From the NCBI RefSeq assembly GCF_000720485.1, contig NZ_JOAX01000016.1:62001-126000 (forward strand): DNA of 64,000 nucleotides. Reading direction: 5' to 3'. The notes below the pieces were generated by a model. That model was not told the origin of the DNA and did no database searches. It saw only the letters and a list, made by a program, of their open reading frames with translations. The translations under genes and the position numbers were made by a program. How positions within the stretch are numbered: the stretch's first letter is position 1; every line of letters begins with the position of its first letter. Origin of the DNA: Streptomyces ochraceiscleroticus (GTDB lineage: Bacteria; Actinomycetota; Actinomycetes; Streptomycetales; Streptomycetaceae). Shown piece after piece: positions 1-8,073 of this stretch.

Positions 1-257
1 TGGACCTTGAGGTCCGCGCGCTTCGGCTGCCCCAGGCGCTGCGAGGCGTACTCGTACAGGGCCTGGAGGAAGACGGGGAGCAGCACGTTCTCCCCCATGA
101 ACTGGAGCACCTCGACGGCGCCGAGCGCGCCCCGCTCCGGCTCGCGGACGGTGCGCACCGTCCGGACGCCCTGCGCCTTCAGCTTGGCCTTCACCGCCCG
201 CTCGAGGCTCCCGAGCTCATCCGCCCGGCCACCCTCGATGTTCACCACGATGTCCAT
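1..257 (-). CDS. Hypothetical protein, 5' part only (EACC1-like?)
   Basis: The first 85 codons are in the window and the gene runs off the left edge. The ATG at 257 follows a GGGGGG-ACAC stretch that can serve as ribosome site. The visible part starts MDIVVNIEGG, then an Arg/Lys-rich helix, then GALGAVEVLQ followed by a hydrophobic helix (FMGENVLLPVFLQAL). This order (short beta strand, helix, a glycine-rich G-x-x-GAVEVL step, hydrophobic helix) recalls the small effector-associated constant component 1 (EACC1) proteins of actinobacteria. That is a resemblance from memory over a partial protein, so the family is uncertain. No signal peptide. The sequence beyond position 1 would decide it. Confidence 0.6.
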   Translation of the reverse strand, partial: MDIVVNIEGGRADELGSLERAVKAKLKAQGVRTVRTVREPERGALGAVEVLQFMGENVLLPVFLQALYEYASQRLGQPKRADLKV

Positions 258-366
258 GTGTCCCCCCGAGAACCAGTGCCTGACGGGCACCAACCGTCAA
301 GGGGACCTACTTTAACGCCAGTTCAACCAAAAGAGATCGCCTCGCGGAGTATGCGGAAGCCGCGGC

Positions 367-585
367 TCAGTGCTCGTTGATTCTCGCCAGCCGGAAGGGG
401 CCGGCCGCGCCGGGGCCGTACATCACCGGCAGGTCGTGACCCTGCGGTACCACGACGAGCGGTTCGTCGCGGTACTCCTTCAGGAATCGTTCCAGCGGCT
501 CCCAGATGAGGCTCTGGTAGCCGGACTCGCTCCGCTGGTGTTCGAAGGACAGGGTCAGTGCAGACTCCATGACGGTGACGCTCAC
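367..585 (-). CDS. Small hypothetical protein, 72 aa
   Basis: I chose the GTG at 585 because GGAGG lies 8 nt before it. Longer in-frame ATG starts at 642 and 678 have no comparable site. The protein VSVTVMESALTLSFEHQR... is short, mixed in charge, and has no signal peptide, membrane segment or cysteine. It contains an aromatic stretch YQSLIWEPLERFLKEY and ends in a polar ARINEH. I do not recognise the family. It is a single-gene unit: the next gene to the right reads the other way, and the gene to its left (start 257) is a separate minus-strand unit 109 nt downstream. Its size and soluble character would fit a small regulatory or adaptor protein, but nothing in the sequence proves a role. Confidence 0.6.
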   Translation of the reverse strand: MSVTVMESALTLSFEHQRSESGYQSLIWEPLERFLKEYRDEPLVVVPQGHDLPVMYGPGAAGPFRLARINEH

Positions 586-813
586 GCAGTTCACCTCCAG
601 CCATGCACCCCCGATCCACGCTTCAAGCCGCACGTAGGACATGGCGCACAGCCTGCCTGGTCGGCACAGCGCTCGCAATCAGCCACGGCCGGTTCCCGAC
701 GCGTGTGCGAAGGGTGACGGTCTTCCGGTGCGTGCATCCATCGCTGCGGCTCGTGCGTCTTGTGAGGGAGCGGCACTCTCATGTGACCGCACGGCAGGTA
801 TGGAGTACTCGAC

Positions 814-1707
814 TTGAAAAACGGCATCAACGGCATGCGTCGCGTGTCCGCGGTCCTTCTCACCGCGGGAGCCGTCCTGACGACCGGAGCGCTCGCCGCT
901 CCGGCGCAGGCCGCCACGCTCAAGACGCCCACGATCACCGCCAAGGGCGGTTTCGTGATGAACAACGGCACGGGCAAGAGCCTGTTCACCAAGGCCGCGG
1001 ACACCCGGCTCTCCACCGGGTCCACTACGAAGATCATGACCGCCCGGGTGGTGCTCGCGCAGCCGAACCTCAACCTGGATTCCAAGGTCACGATCCAGAA
1101 GGCGTACAGCGACTACATCGTCGACAACAACTGGGCCTCGTCGGCCCGGCTGATCGTCGGCGACAAGGTCACGGTCCGTCAGCTCCTGTACGGGCTGATG
1201 CTGCCGTCCGGCTGCGACGCCGCGTACGCGCTCGCCGACAAGTTCGGCAGCGGCTCCACGCGGTCCGCGCGCGTGAAGTCCTTCATCGGCAAGATGAACT
1301 CGACGGCGCAGAGCCTCGGGCTGAAGAACACGCACTTCGATTCGTTCGACGGCATCGGCAAGGGCGCGAACTACTCCACGCCGCGCGATCTGACCAGGAT
1401 CGCCAGCAGCGCGATGAAGTACTCGACGTTCCGCACGGTCGTGAAGACCAAGTCCACCAAGCAGAAGGTCACGACCAAGAGCGGTGGCTACCGCTACATG
1501 AACTGGTCCAACACCAATAACCTGCTCGGCAGTTACTCGGGCACCATCGGCGTCAAGACCGGCTCGGGCCCGGAGGCCAAGTACTGCCTGGTCTTCGCCG
1601 CCACCCGCAGTGGCAAGACGGTCATCGGCACCGTCCTCGCGTCCTCCTCGGTGGCCAACCGCACCGCGGACGCGAAGAAGCTGATGGATTACGGGTTCAA
1701 GAAGTAG
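814..1707 (+). CDS. D-alanyl-D-alanine carboxypeptidase, S11-type
   Basis: A secreted serine peptidase that trims the terminal D-Ala of peptidoglycan stem peptides (penicillin-binding protein fold). All three active-site motifs are visible: S70-T-T-K73 (nucleophile and general base), S132-G-C (the SxN position, here with Cys) and K248-T-G250. A signal peptide covers about residues 1-33 (MRRVSAVLL core, AQAA cleavage region). At 297 aa it lacks the C-terminal extension of longer PBP5-like enzymes. The TTG start at 814 is preceded by GGAG at 8 nt; the ATG at 835 would give a shorter but still complete signal peptide. It stands alone and is closed by a strong hairpin at 1748-1780. The Cys in place of Asn in the second motif is a known variant among actinobacterial members. 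Confidence 0.9.
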   Translation: MKNGINGMRRVSAVLLTAGAVLTTGALAAPAQAATLKTPTITAKGGFVMNNGTGKSLFTKAADTRLSTGSTTKIMTARVVLAQPNLNLDSKVTIQKAYSDYIVDNNWASSARLIVGDKVTVRQLLYGLMLPSGCDAAYALADKFGSGSTRSARVKSFIGKMNSTAQSLGLKNTHFDSFDGIGKGANYSTPRDLTRIASSAMKYSTFRTVVKTKSTKQKVTTKSGGYRYMNWSNTNNLLGSYSGTIGVKTGSGPEAKYCLVFAATRSGKTVIGTVLASSSVANRTADAKKLMDYGFKK

Positions 1708-1747
1708 CCGCTTCAAGAAGTGGCCGCGGCGTACGCGGACAGCGGTC

Positions 1748-1780
1748 GGGCCGGCGTCGGGGAGTCCCCGGCGCCGGCCC
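1748..1780 (+). terminator. Hairpin after the carboxypeptidase gene
   Basis: A 15-bp stem (1748-1762 pairing with 1766-1780, one G-U pair) closed by a 3-nt loop lies 41 nt after the stop codon. There is no U tract, as usual for Streptomyces. It also faces the end of the convergent adenosine deaminase gene. Confidence 0.75.
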
Positions 1781-1783
1781 GGC

Positions 1784-1843
1784 GCTGTGCGGGGCGCCGC
1801 TGTGCAGGTCCTCGCTGTGCAGGTCCTCGCTGTGCGGGGCCTC
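1784..1843. repeat. Four tandem 15-bp units in a convergent gap
   Basis: Units start at 1784, 1799, 1814 and 1829. Each begins GCTGTGC; the two central copies are identical (GCTGTGCAGGTCCTC) and the outer two carry GGGGC in place of AGGTC. The array fills the gap between the hairpin and the stop codon of the deaminase gene and is not inside any gene I accept. It looks like a slippage-derived minisatellite. Confidence 0.8.
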
Positions 1844-1846
1844 GCG

Positions 1847-3040
1847 TCAGGCTGCGGCGGCGCCGTCGCGGACCGGGACGTGGCCGAGGGTACGAGTGCG
1901 CAGGCGGGCGTAGCCGGGGCGGATGACCTCGTTGATGAGGGCTGCACGCTCGTCGAAGGGCAGGAAGGCCGCCTTGGCCGCGTTGACCGTGAACTCCTCC
2001 AGCTCCGCCGGGCCGTAGCCGAACGCGGTGGCCAGATGCTGGAACTCCTGGGTCATCGTGGTGCCGCTGACCAGCCGGTTGTCCGTGTTGAGGCAGACGC
2101 GGAAGCCGAGCCGGCGGAGCAGGTCGATGGGGTGCCCGGGGTAGCTCGTCGCGGCGCCGGTCTGCAGGTTGGAGGTCGGGCAGACCTCCAGGGCGATCCG
2201 CATGTCGCGTACGTAGGAGGCGAGGCGGCCGAGGCGGACGGAGCCGTCGGCGGCGATCTCGATGTCGTCGGTGATGCGGACGCCGTGGCCGATGCGGTGG
2301 GCGCCGCAGCGCAGGACGGCCTCCCGGATGGACTCCATGCCGACGGCTTCACCGGCGTGCACGGTCACCCGGGCGCCCTCGCTGCGGAGGTGGTCGAACG
2401 CCTCGGCATGGCGGCTCGCCGGATTGCCGATCTCGCCGCCCGCGATGTCGAAGCCGGCCACGCCGCGGTCGCGATGGGCGACGGCCAGCTCGGCGATCTC
2501 CAGTGCGCGATCGGCGTGCCGCATGGCGCAGAGCAGCGTGCCGACGCGGATCCGGCGGCCGGCGGCCGCGGCCCGGCGCTCGCCCTCGCGGAAGCCCGCG
2601 GTGACCGCGTCGACGACCTCGTCCAGGGTGAGGCCCGCGGCGAGGTGCTGCTCGGGCGCGAAGCGGACCTCGGCGTAGACCACGCCGTCGGCGGCCAGGT
2701 CCTCGGCGCACTCGGCGGCGATGCGGAAGAGCGCGGGCGCGGTCTGCATCACGGCGCAGGTGTGCGCGAACGTCTCCAGGTAGCGCTCCAGCGAACCGGA
2801 GTCCGCGGCGTCCCGGAACCACTCGCCCAGTGCGGCGGGGTCGGTGGTGGGCAGCGCGTCGTATCCGGCCTCCGCGGCCAGTTCCACGACGGTCTGCGGG
2901 CGCAGGCCGCCGTCGAGGTGGTCGTGCAGCAGGATCTTGGGCGCCTGGCGGACCAGGTCCTCGTCGAGGGGGTGCGTGGGTACGGGGGGCAGTGCGTGGG
3001 TGTACTTGTCAGACAGCGTCATGGGGTCGGAGTATGACAT
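1847..3040 (-). CDS. add: Adenosine deaminase
   Basis: Zinc hydrolase that converts adenosine or deoxyadenosine to inosine in purine salvage, in the cytosol. Metal and catalytic residues are all present: H39-D-H41, H228-A-G-E231, H252 in RIGHGV, and D320 in LNTDN, in a TIM-barrel protein of 397 aa, a little longer than the roughly 340 aa usual for the family. The extra length is mostly N-terminal, and a start at the internal ATG (MTLSDKY, 6 codons later) is possible because neither start has a clear ribosome site. The related aminodeoxyfutalosine deaminase shares these motifs, so the exact substrate is inferred. It is downstream of and co-directional with the GntR regulator gene, but the hairpin at 3120-3148 separates them. 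Confidence 0.88.
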   Translation of the reverse strand: MSYSDPMTLSDKYTHALPPVPTHPLDEDLVRQAPKILLHDHLDGGLRPQTVVELAAEAGYDALPTTDPAALGEWFRDAADSGSLERYLETFAHTCAVMQTAPALFRIAAECAEDLAADGVVYAEVRFAPEQHLAAGLTLDEVVDAVTAGFREGERRAAAAGRRIRVGTLLCAMRHADRALEIAELAVAHRDRGVAGFDIAGGEIGNPASRHAEAFDHLRSEGARVTVHAGEAVGMESIREAVLRCGAHRIGHGVRITDDIEIAADGSVRLGRLASYVRDMRIALEVCPTSNLQTGAATSYPGHPIDLLRRLGFRVCLNTDNRLVSGTTMTQEFQHLATAFGYGPAELEEFTVNAAKAAFLPFDERAALINEVIRPGYARLRTRTLGHVPVRDGAAAA

Positions 3041-3119
3041 GGCTTTCTGAGTGAGGGCGACCGCGTCTCATGGGCGGGGGCCTGACGGTCGTGTGCGCGG
3101 CGGGCGCGCAGCAACGGCG

Positions 3120-3148
3120 CCGGCCCGGGGCGCGTGGCCCCGGGCCGG
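3120..3148 (-). terminator. Hairpin after the GntR regulator gene
   Basis: A perfect 12-bp stem (3120-3131 with 3137-3148) with a 5-nt GCGTG loop lies downstream of the regulator stop (3185) on the minus strand and upstream of the adenosine deaminase start. Confidence 0.7.
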
Positions 3149-3184
3149 TCTGTGGGTCTGTGCGGTTCGTCCGTCGCTTCGGCC

Positions 3185-3940
3185 TCAGCGGGCCTGCCAC
3201 ACCGGGAGGGCCGGTGCGCCCGGCGGCAGCATGTGCTTGGCCGCGAGCAGCGGGGTGCGGTCCAGCCGTACGACCTGGATCACCAGGACGGCGGGTGAGT
3301 CGGCGGGGCGGCTGAGCTGCTCGCCGCGCTGGCGGCCGAGCGTGGTGGCCACGATCGTGCTGCTGCCCGTCAGCGGCAGCGCGCGCCCGGCCTCCAGCAG
3401 CAGCCGCAGCATGGAGGAGCTCTTCCCGGCGGGCCCGTCGAACGCCTCCGCCGCCTCCGGCAGCAGCTCGGCCAGGGTCTCGTCCCGGGCGGCCCACTCC
3501 TGGGTGAGGCAGGCCGGCAGGCCGCCGACCTCGATCAGGCTCTCCCAGAAGCGCACCCGGCTGGTCCCCGGCAGCAGCAGGTGCTGGGTGGAGAAGTCGG
3601 TCGGCTCCTCGTAGGCGCGGGCCAGGGCCGTGGTCACCGCCTGTCCGCCCTCGCTGAGGAGCTGCTCCACCGGCTTGAGGTACTCGAAGCCGCGCGGCGG
3701 GAGGTGCGGGCTGACCGTGCGGCCCACCCCGCGCCGTACGGTGATGGCGCCGTCCTCCTGCAGCAGGATCAGCGCCTCGCGCAGGGCCGGGCGGCTCACT
3801 CCCAGCTCGGCGGCGAGCCGCGGTTCGGTCGGCAGCGTGGAGCCCGGGGGGTAGGTGCCGTCCCGGATGGCCTCGACCATCCGCTCGTACAGCGCGACGA
3901 CCGGCCGCCGTCGTGGCGGCATGGGTTGTCTGCCGGCCAT
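3185..3940 (-). CDS. GntR-family transcriptional regulator
   Basis: A 251-aa repressor-type protein. The N-terminal winged helix-turn-helix is clear (LPTEPRLAAELGVSRPALRE, followed by the wing GAITVRRGVGR). The C-terminal part of about 160 aa looks like the UTRA/HutC effector-binding fold, which usually binds sugars or small acids. The start at 3940 (MAGRQPMPPRRR) is preferred because GGGAG lies 6 nt before it; an ATG two codons upstream (3946) is too close to that site. It is divergent from the MFS transporter and FGGY kinase genes, so it probably controls that pair through the 3941-4313 region; this is inference from position. Confidence 0.85.
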   Translation of the reverse strand: MAGRQPMPPRRRPVVALYERMVEAIRDGTYPPGSTLPTEPRLAAELGVSRPALREALILLQEDGAITVRRGVGRTVSPHLPPRGFEYLKPVEQLLSEGGQAVTTALARAYEEPTDFSTQHLLLPGTSRVRFWESLIEVGGLPACLTQEWAARDETLAELLPEAAEAFDGPAGKSSSMLRLLLEAGRALPLTGSSTIVATTLGRQRGEQLSRPADSPAVLVIQVVRLDRTPLLAAKHMLPPGAPALPVWQAR

Positions 3941-4055
3941 GTTCATCTCCCTGGGGCCGTGGTCCGACGTCGTCACCCGTCATGGGGTGGCGCTCCGCGC
4001 GCTCGCGTGGCCGCGCGGACCCCAGTTTCGCACCGCTGGACGGCGCCGTATGCAG

Positions 4056-4124
4056 GCGAAGCAATCGCTGTACGCAGCGCAAAGCAATCCTCGTGCGCGG
4101 CGCGAAGCAATCGTCCGTGATCTC
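4056..4124 (+). repeat. Three 23-bp direct repeats upstream of a promoter
   Basis: Copies begin at 4056, 4079 and 4102, an exact 23-bp period. The conserved core is GCRAAGCAATC (GCGAAGCAATC, GCAAAGCAATC, GCGAAGCAATC). The last copy ends one base before the TTGACA at 4125. Two helical turns per unit place the cores on nearly the same face of the DNA, as expected for cooperative activator or repressor binding. Confidence 0.85.
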
Positions 4125-4181
4125 TTGACACCCCTGGAACCGCGCGATAGACCAGAGCGCACGACGCGTTCCTGTCTGACA
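4125..4181 (+). promoter_or_regulatory. Candidate promoter and operator for the MFS gene
   Basis: TTGACA at 4125-4130 is followed after 17 bp by TAGACC (4148-4153), a weak -10. A perfect short dyad TGTC-T-GACA (4173-4181) sits about 20 bp downstream of the likely start of transcription, a normal place for a GntR-type operator. The leader to the ATG at 4314 would be about 150 nt. Confidence 0.5.
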
Positions 4182-4313
4182 AGTGACGCAGAACGAGCGT
4201 CGACGACGCCGGTACATCTCGTGACGGGCGCCCCCTGCAGCGCGCCGCAATCCGGCCGCGCCGGTGTCCGGCGCCCGCACGAAAGCCCCGCCCCCTCAGC
4301 CCCAGGAGCCGTC

Positions 4314-5849
4314 ATGCCCCTCAACTTCCGCGAGCGCACGCGCCCAGCGCCGCCCGCCGTCCCGCGGCTGCTGCTGCCCTCGCTCGTGCTGGCCGTGCTC
4401 GGCTACCAGATCAACGCCACCATGCTCAGCCCCGCGCTGCCCGACATCGCCCGCCGGCTGGACACCTCCAGCAGCCTGGTCGGCCTGTCGCAGACGCTGT
4501 TCTTCCTGCTCGCCGCCGTCGGACAGGTCACGCTGGCGCGCCTCAGCGACTACCGCGGGCGCAAACCGGTGATGCTGCTGTGCGGCGTGCTGCTGATCAT
4601 CGGCAACCTCGCCTGCGCCCTGGCGCCCGACATCTCCGTCTACCTCGCCGGGCGGATCCTCCAGGGCGTCTCGGCCGCGATGTTCTCGCTCTCCTTCCTG
4701 ACCCTCAACGATCTGCTGCCGCCCGCCGCTTTCGGCCGCGCCGCCGGCATCATCAGCGCCGTCAACGGCGGTTTCGCGGGGGTGGACGCCATCGTCGGCG
4801 GGCGGCTCGCCGACACGGTCGGCTTCCGCGCGATCTTCCTCGGCGGCCTGGTGCTGTCGGTGGTGGGAACCCTGGCGGTGGCCCGGTACGTACCGGCCGT
4901 GCCGCCGAAGGCCGCGGGCAGCATGGACTGGCTGGGCGCGGGGCTCCTCGCGCTGGGCCTGTCCGGCGTCCTCATCGGCCTGGCGCAGGGCGCCGGCTGG
5001 GGCTGGACCTCGCCGGCCACGCTCGGCTGCGTAGTGGGCGGACTGGCCGCGCTGGTGGCGTTCGTCCTCGTACAGCGGTCCCGTTCGGCGGGCAGCAACT
5101 CGGTCTCCGGTACCGGCGCCGGCACGGACTCCCGTACGCCCGCCGCCGACAACGCCACCACCGTCCGTCCCCGCACCACCGCCGTCATCGACATCCGGCT
5201 GCTCGCCTCGCGCCGGGCCTGGCCGCTGCTGCTGACCGTGACCCTCACCCTCGCGGGCGCCTTCGGCGCGCTCGCGCTGACGATCCCGCTCTTCACGCAG
5301 GACGCGCACGCCGGTTACGGGCTGTCCGCCACCCGGTCCGCGCTGCTGTACGCGACGCCTGCCTCGGCGATCGGTGTGATCGGCGCCCCGCTCGCCGGGT
5401 ACTTCGGGCCGCGCGTCGGCTGGCGCCGTACCGCCCTGGTCGGCTCGGCCGGTTCGCTGCTCGCCTTCGCCGTCGCGGTGCCGTTCCGGAGCGAGCCCTG
5501 GGTGCTCTTCGCCGCGCTCGCCGTGCTGGGCCTGACGTACAACGGCATCAGCATCACCGCGCTCAACGGGCTCGCCGTCGTCTCCGCGCCCAAGGACCAG
5601 CAGGGCGCCCTCACCGGTCTGACCGGCGCCTGCTTCGGCGTCGGCGCCTCCCTCGGCACCGCCCTGGCCTCCGGGCTGATCACCTCGGCCGGTACCGACG
5701 GGGCCACCGGCGCCGCCGCCTACACCGGTGCCTTCGTCGCCGCGCTCGCCCTGCTGGCCCTCGCCATGGTGACCGCCCTGGCCGTCCGGCCCGTACCGGC
5801 GGATGAAGAGGCCGGCCGTACGGAGCGCGCGCCCGCCGCCCACGTGTGA
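4314..5849 (+). CDS. MFS transporter
   Basis: A 511-aa integral membrane permease of the major facilitator superfamily. The N-terminal half has the signature loop RLSDYRGRKPV between helices 2 and 3, and hydrophobic segments continue to about residue 500, giving 12-14 helices with a long central loop rich in Ser, Thr and Gly (SAGSNSVSGTGAGTDS region). The ATG at 4314 has GGAG 5 nt upstream; the open frame extends much further upstream but without a ribosome site. It lies 48 nt ahead of an FGGY sugar kinase and divergent from a GntR regulator, so import of a sugar, polyol or sugar acid for that kinase is a reasonable guess. Drug efflux is the alternative, since the topology is similar. Confidence 0.88.
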   Translation: MPLNFRERTRPAPPAVPRLLLPSLVLAVLGYQINATMLSPALPDIARRLDTSSSLVGLSQTLFFLLAAVGQVTLARLSDYRGRKPVMLLCGVLLIIGNLACALAPDISVYLAGRILQGVSAAMFSLSFLTLNDLLPPAAFGRAAGIISAVNGGFAGVDAIVGGRLADTVGFRAIFLGGLVLSVVGTLAVARYVPAVPPKAAGSMDWLGAGLLALGLSGVLIGLAQGAGWGWTSPATLGCVVGGLAALVAFVLVQRSRSAGSNSVSGTGAGTDSRTPAADNATTVRPRTTAVIDIRLLASRRAWPLLLTVTLTLAGAFGALALTIPLFTQDAHAGYGLSATRSALLYATPASAIGVIGAPLAGYFGPRVGWRRTALVGSAGSLLAFAVAVPFRSEPWVLFAALAVLGLTYNGISITALNGLAVVSAPKDQQGALTGLTGACFGVGASLGTALASGLITSAGTDGATGAAAYTGAFVAALALLALAMVTALAVRPVPADEEAGRTERAPAAHV

Positions 5850-5897
5850 GGCCGTCCCCGGACGCGGTCCCGCCGGGCGTTCTGCGAATGTGTGCCC

Positions 5898-7376
5898 ATG
5901 GCACTCAATGCAGTCATCGGTGTCGACATCGGCACCTCCAGCAGCAAGGGCGTCCTGGTCGCCCTGGACGGCACACTGCTGCGCTCGGCGGTCCGTGCAC
6001 ACACCGTCGACCGGCCGGCACCCGGACACGTCGAGATGGCCGCCGACGTCTGGTGGACGGAGTTCGTCTCGCTCGTCCGCGAGCTGACCGCGGACGGCGC
6101 AGCGGACGTGCGCGCCGTCGGCGTCAGCGGCATGGGCCCGTGCGTCCTGCTCACCGACGCCGACGACGTACCGCTGCGCCCCGCGATCCTCTACGGCGTC
6201 GACACCCGCGCCACCGAGCAGATCACCCGGCTCGAACACCGCCTCGGTGCCGAGCAGATCAGGGCCCGCTGCGGCTCCGGCCTCAGCAGCCAGGCCGCCG
6301 GCGCGAAGATCGCCTGGGTCGCCGACGAGGAACCGGAGCTCTTCGCCCGCGCCCGCCGCCTCTACATGCCCAGCTCCTGGCTGGTCCGCAAGCTCACTGG
6401 CAGCTATGTCCTGGACCACCACTCCGCGAGCCAGACCACGCCGCTGTACGACACCGTCGCCCGCTCCTGGTACGACCCGTGGGCCGGACTGATCTGCCCG
6501 GACCTCGAACTCCCGCCGCTGCGCTGGTCCGGCGAGGCCGCCGGCACGGTCACCGCCGAGGCTGCCCGGCTGACCGGACTGCCCGCGGGCATCCCCGTCA
6601 TCACCGGCACCGTCGACGCCTGGGCCGAGGCCCTCAGCGTCGGCGCGCACACCGTCGGGGATCTGATGCTCATGTACGGCACGACGATGTTCCTCGTCCA
6701 CACCGTGCCCGACCTGCTGACCGCGCCCGCGCTGTGGAGCACGGTCGGCGCCCTGCCCGGCACCCGCAACCTCGCCGGCGGCATGGCCACCTCCGGCGCC
6801 GTCACCGCCTGGCTGCGCGACCTCTGCGGCGCGCCCGACTACGCCGACCTGCTGCACGAGGCCGAGAAATCAGGCACCGGCGCCAACGGCCTGCTGATGC
6901 TGCCGTACTTCGCGGGCGAGCGCACCCCGGTCATGGACCCGCAGGCCCGCGGCGTCATCGCCGGCCTCACCCTCTCCCACACTCGCGGCGACCTCTACCG
7001 CGCCGCGCTGGAGGCCACCGCGTACGGCGTCCGGCACAACATCGAGGCCATCGAGGCGGTCGGCGGCGACATCCGGCGGGTCGTCGCGGTCGGCGGCGGC
7101 ACCCAGGGCCGGCTGTGGACCCGGATCGTCTCCGACGTCACCGGCCGGCCGCAGGAGGTGCGCACCACCTCCATCGGCGCGAGCTACGGCGGCGCGCTGC
7201 TCGCCGCCCAGCTCATCGGCGACGCCTCGGTCGACGCCTGGAACCCGGTACAGGAAACCGTCGTGCCGGAGCCCGGCGCCGCGGCCCGGTACGAGGAGCT
7301 GTACCGCCTCTACCGCGACCTCTACCCGGCCTCGGCGGACATCGTCCACGCCCTGGCGGCGCACCAGACCCGCTGA
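5898..7376 (+). CDS. FGGY-family carbohydrate kinase
   Basis: A 492-aa cytosolic kinase of the FGGY family (gluconate, xylulose, glycerol and related kinases), phosphorylating a sugar or polyol with ATP. The N-terminal phosphate-binding segment VIGVDIGTSSSKG and the C-terminal nucleotide-binding part with VAVGGGTQGRLWTRIVSDV are intact, and SYGGALLAAQLIG closes the family signature. It resembles gluconokinase/xylulokinase-like members more than glycerol kinase. The ATG at 5898 is preferred over the GTG at 5892; neither has a strong ribosome site, so translation may depend on the MFS gene just upstream. The window has a second FGGY kinase in a xylose locus (xylB), so this one likely serves another substrate. 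Confidence 0.85.
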   Translation: MALNAVIGVDIGTSSSKGVLVALDGTLLRSAVRAHTVDRPAPGHVEMAADVWWTEFVSLVRELTADGAADVRAVGVSGMGPCVLLTDADDVPLRPAILYGVDTRATEQITRLEHRLGAEQIRARCGSGLSSQAAGAKIAWVADEEPELFARARRLYMPSSWLVRKLTGSYVLDHHSASQTTPLYDTVARSWYDPWAGLICPDLELPPLRWSGEAAGTVTAEAARLTGLPAGIPVITGTVDAWAEALSVGAHTVGDLMLMYGTTMFLVHTVPDLLTAPALWSTVGALPGTRNLAGGMATSGAVTAWLRDLCGAPDYADLLHEAEKSGTGANGLLMLPYFAGERTPVMDPQARGVIAGLTLSHTRGDLYRAALEATAYGVRHNIEAIEAVGGDIRRVVAVGGGTQGRLWTRIVSDVTGRPQEVRTTSIGASYGGALLAAQLIGDASVDAWNPVQETVVPEPGAAARYEELYRLYRDLYPASADIVHALAAHQTR

Positions 7377-7518
7377 ACCGTGATCGGCGGGCACCCGCCC
7401 CCGCATCATGCCGTGCGGAAAAATCGCCGGGCATGGGAAGGCATGTGCCGGGTAGCCAGGGGGTGACGAACGGTACGACCGCGAATGTGCTCCCCCAGCG
7501 GGAGGGAAGGAGTCCGTC

Positions 7519-7746
7519 ATGCTCATGGCCCACTCCGCGATGCTGCGCAATCTCATCGACCAGTACGAGGCGCTGGCCGTGCTGAATGCGGAACGCGGCA
7601 CCGACGAGGTGCGCCAGCGGATGGACGACCTCGCGTACCTGCTGTGCATCAGCACCGGCACGGCCGACGTGGACAGCGCGCTGGTCGCCGCCCGGCACCG
7701 GCTGCCCGGCGCCCGTATGGAGGACGACTCCCTGCTCACCGCGTGA
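7519..7746 (+). CDS. DUF5133-like small protein
   Basis: A 75-aa protein starting MLMAHSAMLRNLIDQYEAL. The pattern (short helix, Tyr-Glu-Ala-Leu, then DDLAYLLCISTGTADVDSALVAAR) is what I remember of DUF5133, a family of unknown role found widely in Streptomyces. GGAAGGAG is 6 nt before the ATG. No signal peptide or membrane segment; mostly helical. It is transcribed alone after the kinase gene, with a 142-nt gap. Confidence 0.75.
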   Translation: MLMAHSAMLRNLIDQYEALAVLNAERGTDEVRQRMDDLAYLLCISTGTADVDSALVAARHRLPGARMEDDSLLTA

Positions 7747-7826
7747 TCCCGGCGGGGCGGTGCCCCGCGGGCGCGGTACGGCCGTGGTAGATGTTGCGTG
7801 CCCCGCGCCGTGGACAGGAGAGGCGT

Positions 7827-8054
7827 ATGACCGAGCAGAATCCGGACCCGGACCCGCGGCGTACGCCGGGCCTGGAGCCCGGCGGCGGTGTGCCGCCGGG
7901 CGAGACGCCGCCCGCCGAGGGCAGCACGCCCTGGGCCGGCCCGCAGGAGACGTACAACCCCCCGAAGGGCTGGTCCAAGGGCCCGCTGATCGCCATCGGG
8001 ATCGTGGTGCTGCTCTGCGTCGTCTTCTTCCTGGCCTTCGCGTTCCTGGTGTGA
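7827..8054 (+). CDS. Small single-span membrane protein, DUF6480-like
   Basis: 75 aa: a polar, Pro/Gly-rich N-terminus ([20 protein letters not shown] followed by GVPPGETPP) and one C-terminal transmembrane helix (about residues 52-75, [20 protein letters not shown]). The N-terminal formula matches my memory of DUF6480, a streptomycete family without assigned function. The ATG has GGAG-AGGCGT before it. The protein ends within the helix, suggesting a tail-anchored orientation. It is convergent with the secreted glucanase gene only 19 bases away. Confidence 0.78.
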   Translation: MTEQNPDPDPRRTPGLEPGGGVPPGETPPAEGSTPWAGPQETYNPPKGWSKGPLIAIGIVVLLCVVFFLAFAFLV

Positions 8055-8073
8055 TGATCGTGGGCGCGCTCGC

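Larger units (their letters stand above)
3941..4313. other. Divergent regulatory region, GntR / MFS genes
   Basis: This 373-base gap holds no gene I can support. It holds the triple direct repeat (4056-4124), a TTGACA element directly after it, and a TGTC-T-GACA dyad at 4173-4181. All are described separately. Confidence 0.7.

Noticed and set aside
4296..6857. 853-codon minus-strand frame
   Set aside because: It runs opposite the MFS and kinase genes, is dominated by Gly, Asp, Arg and Gln codons typical of GC-rich shadow reading, and has no domain.
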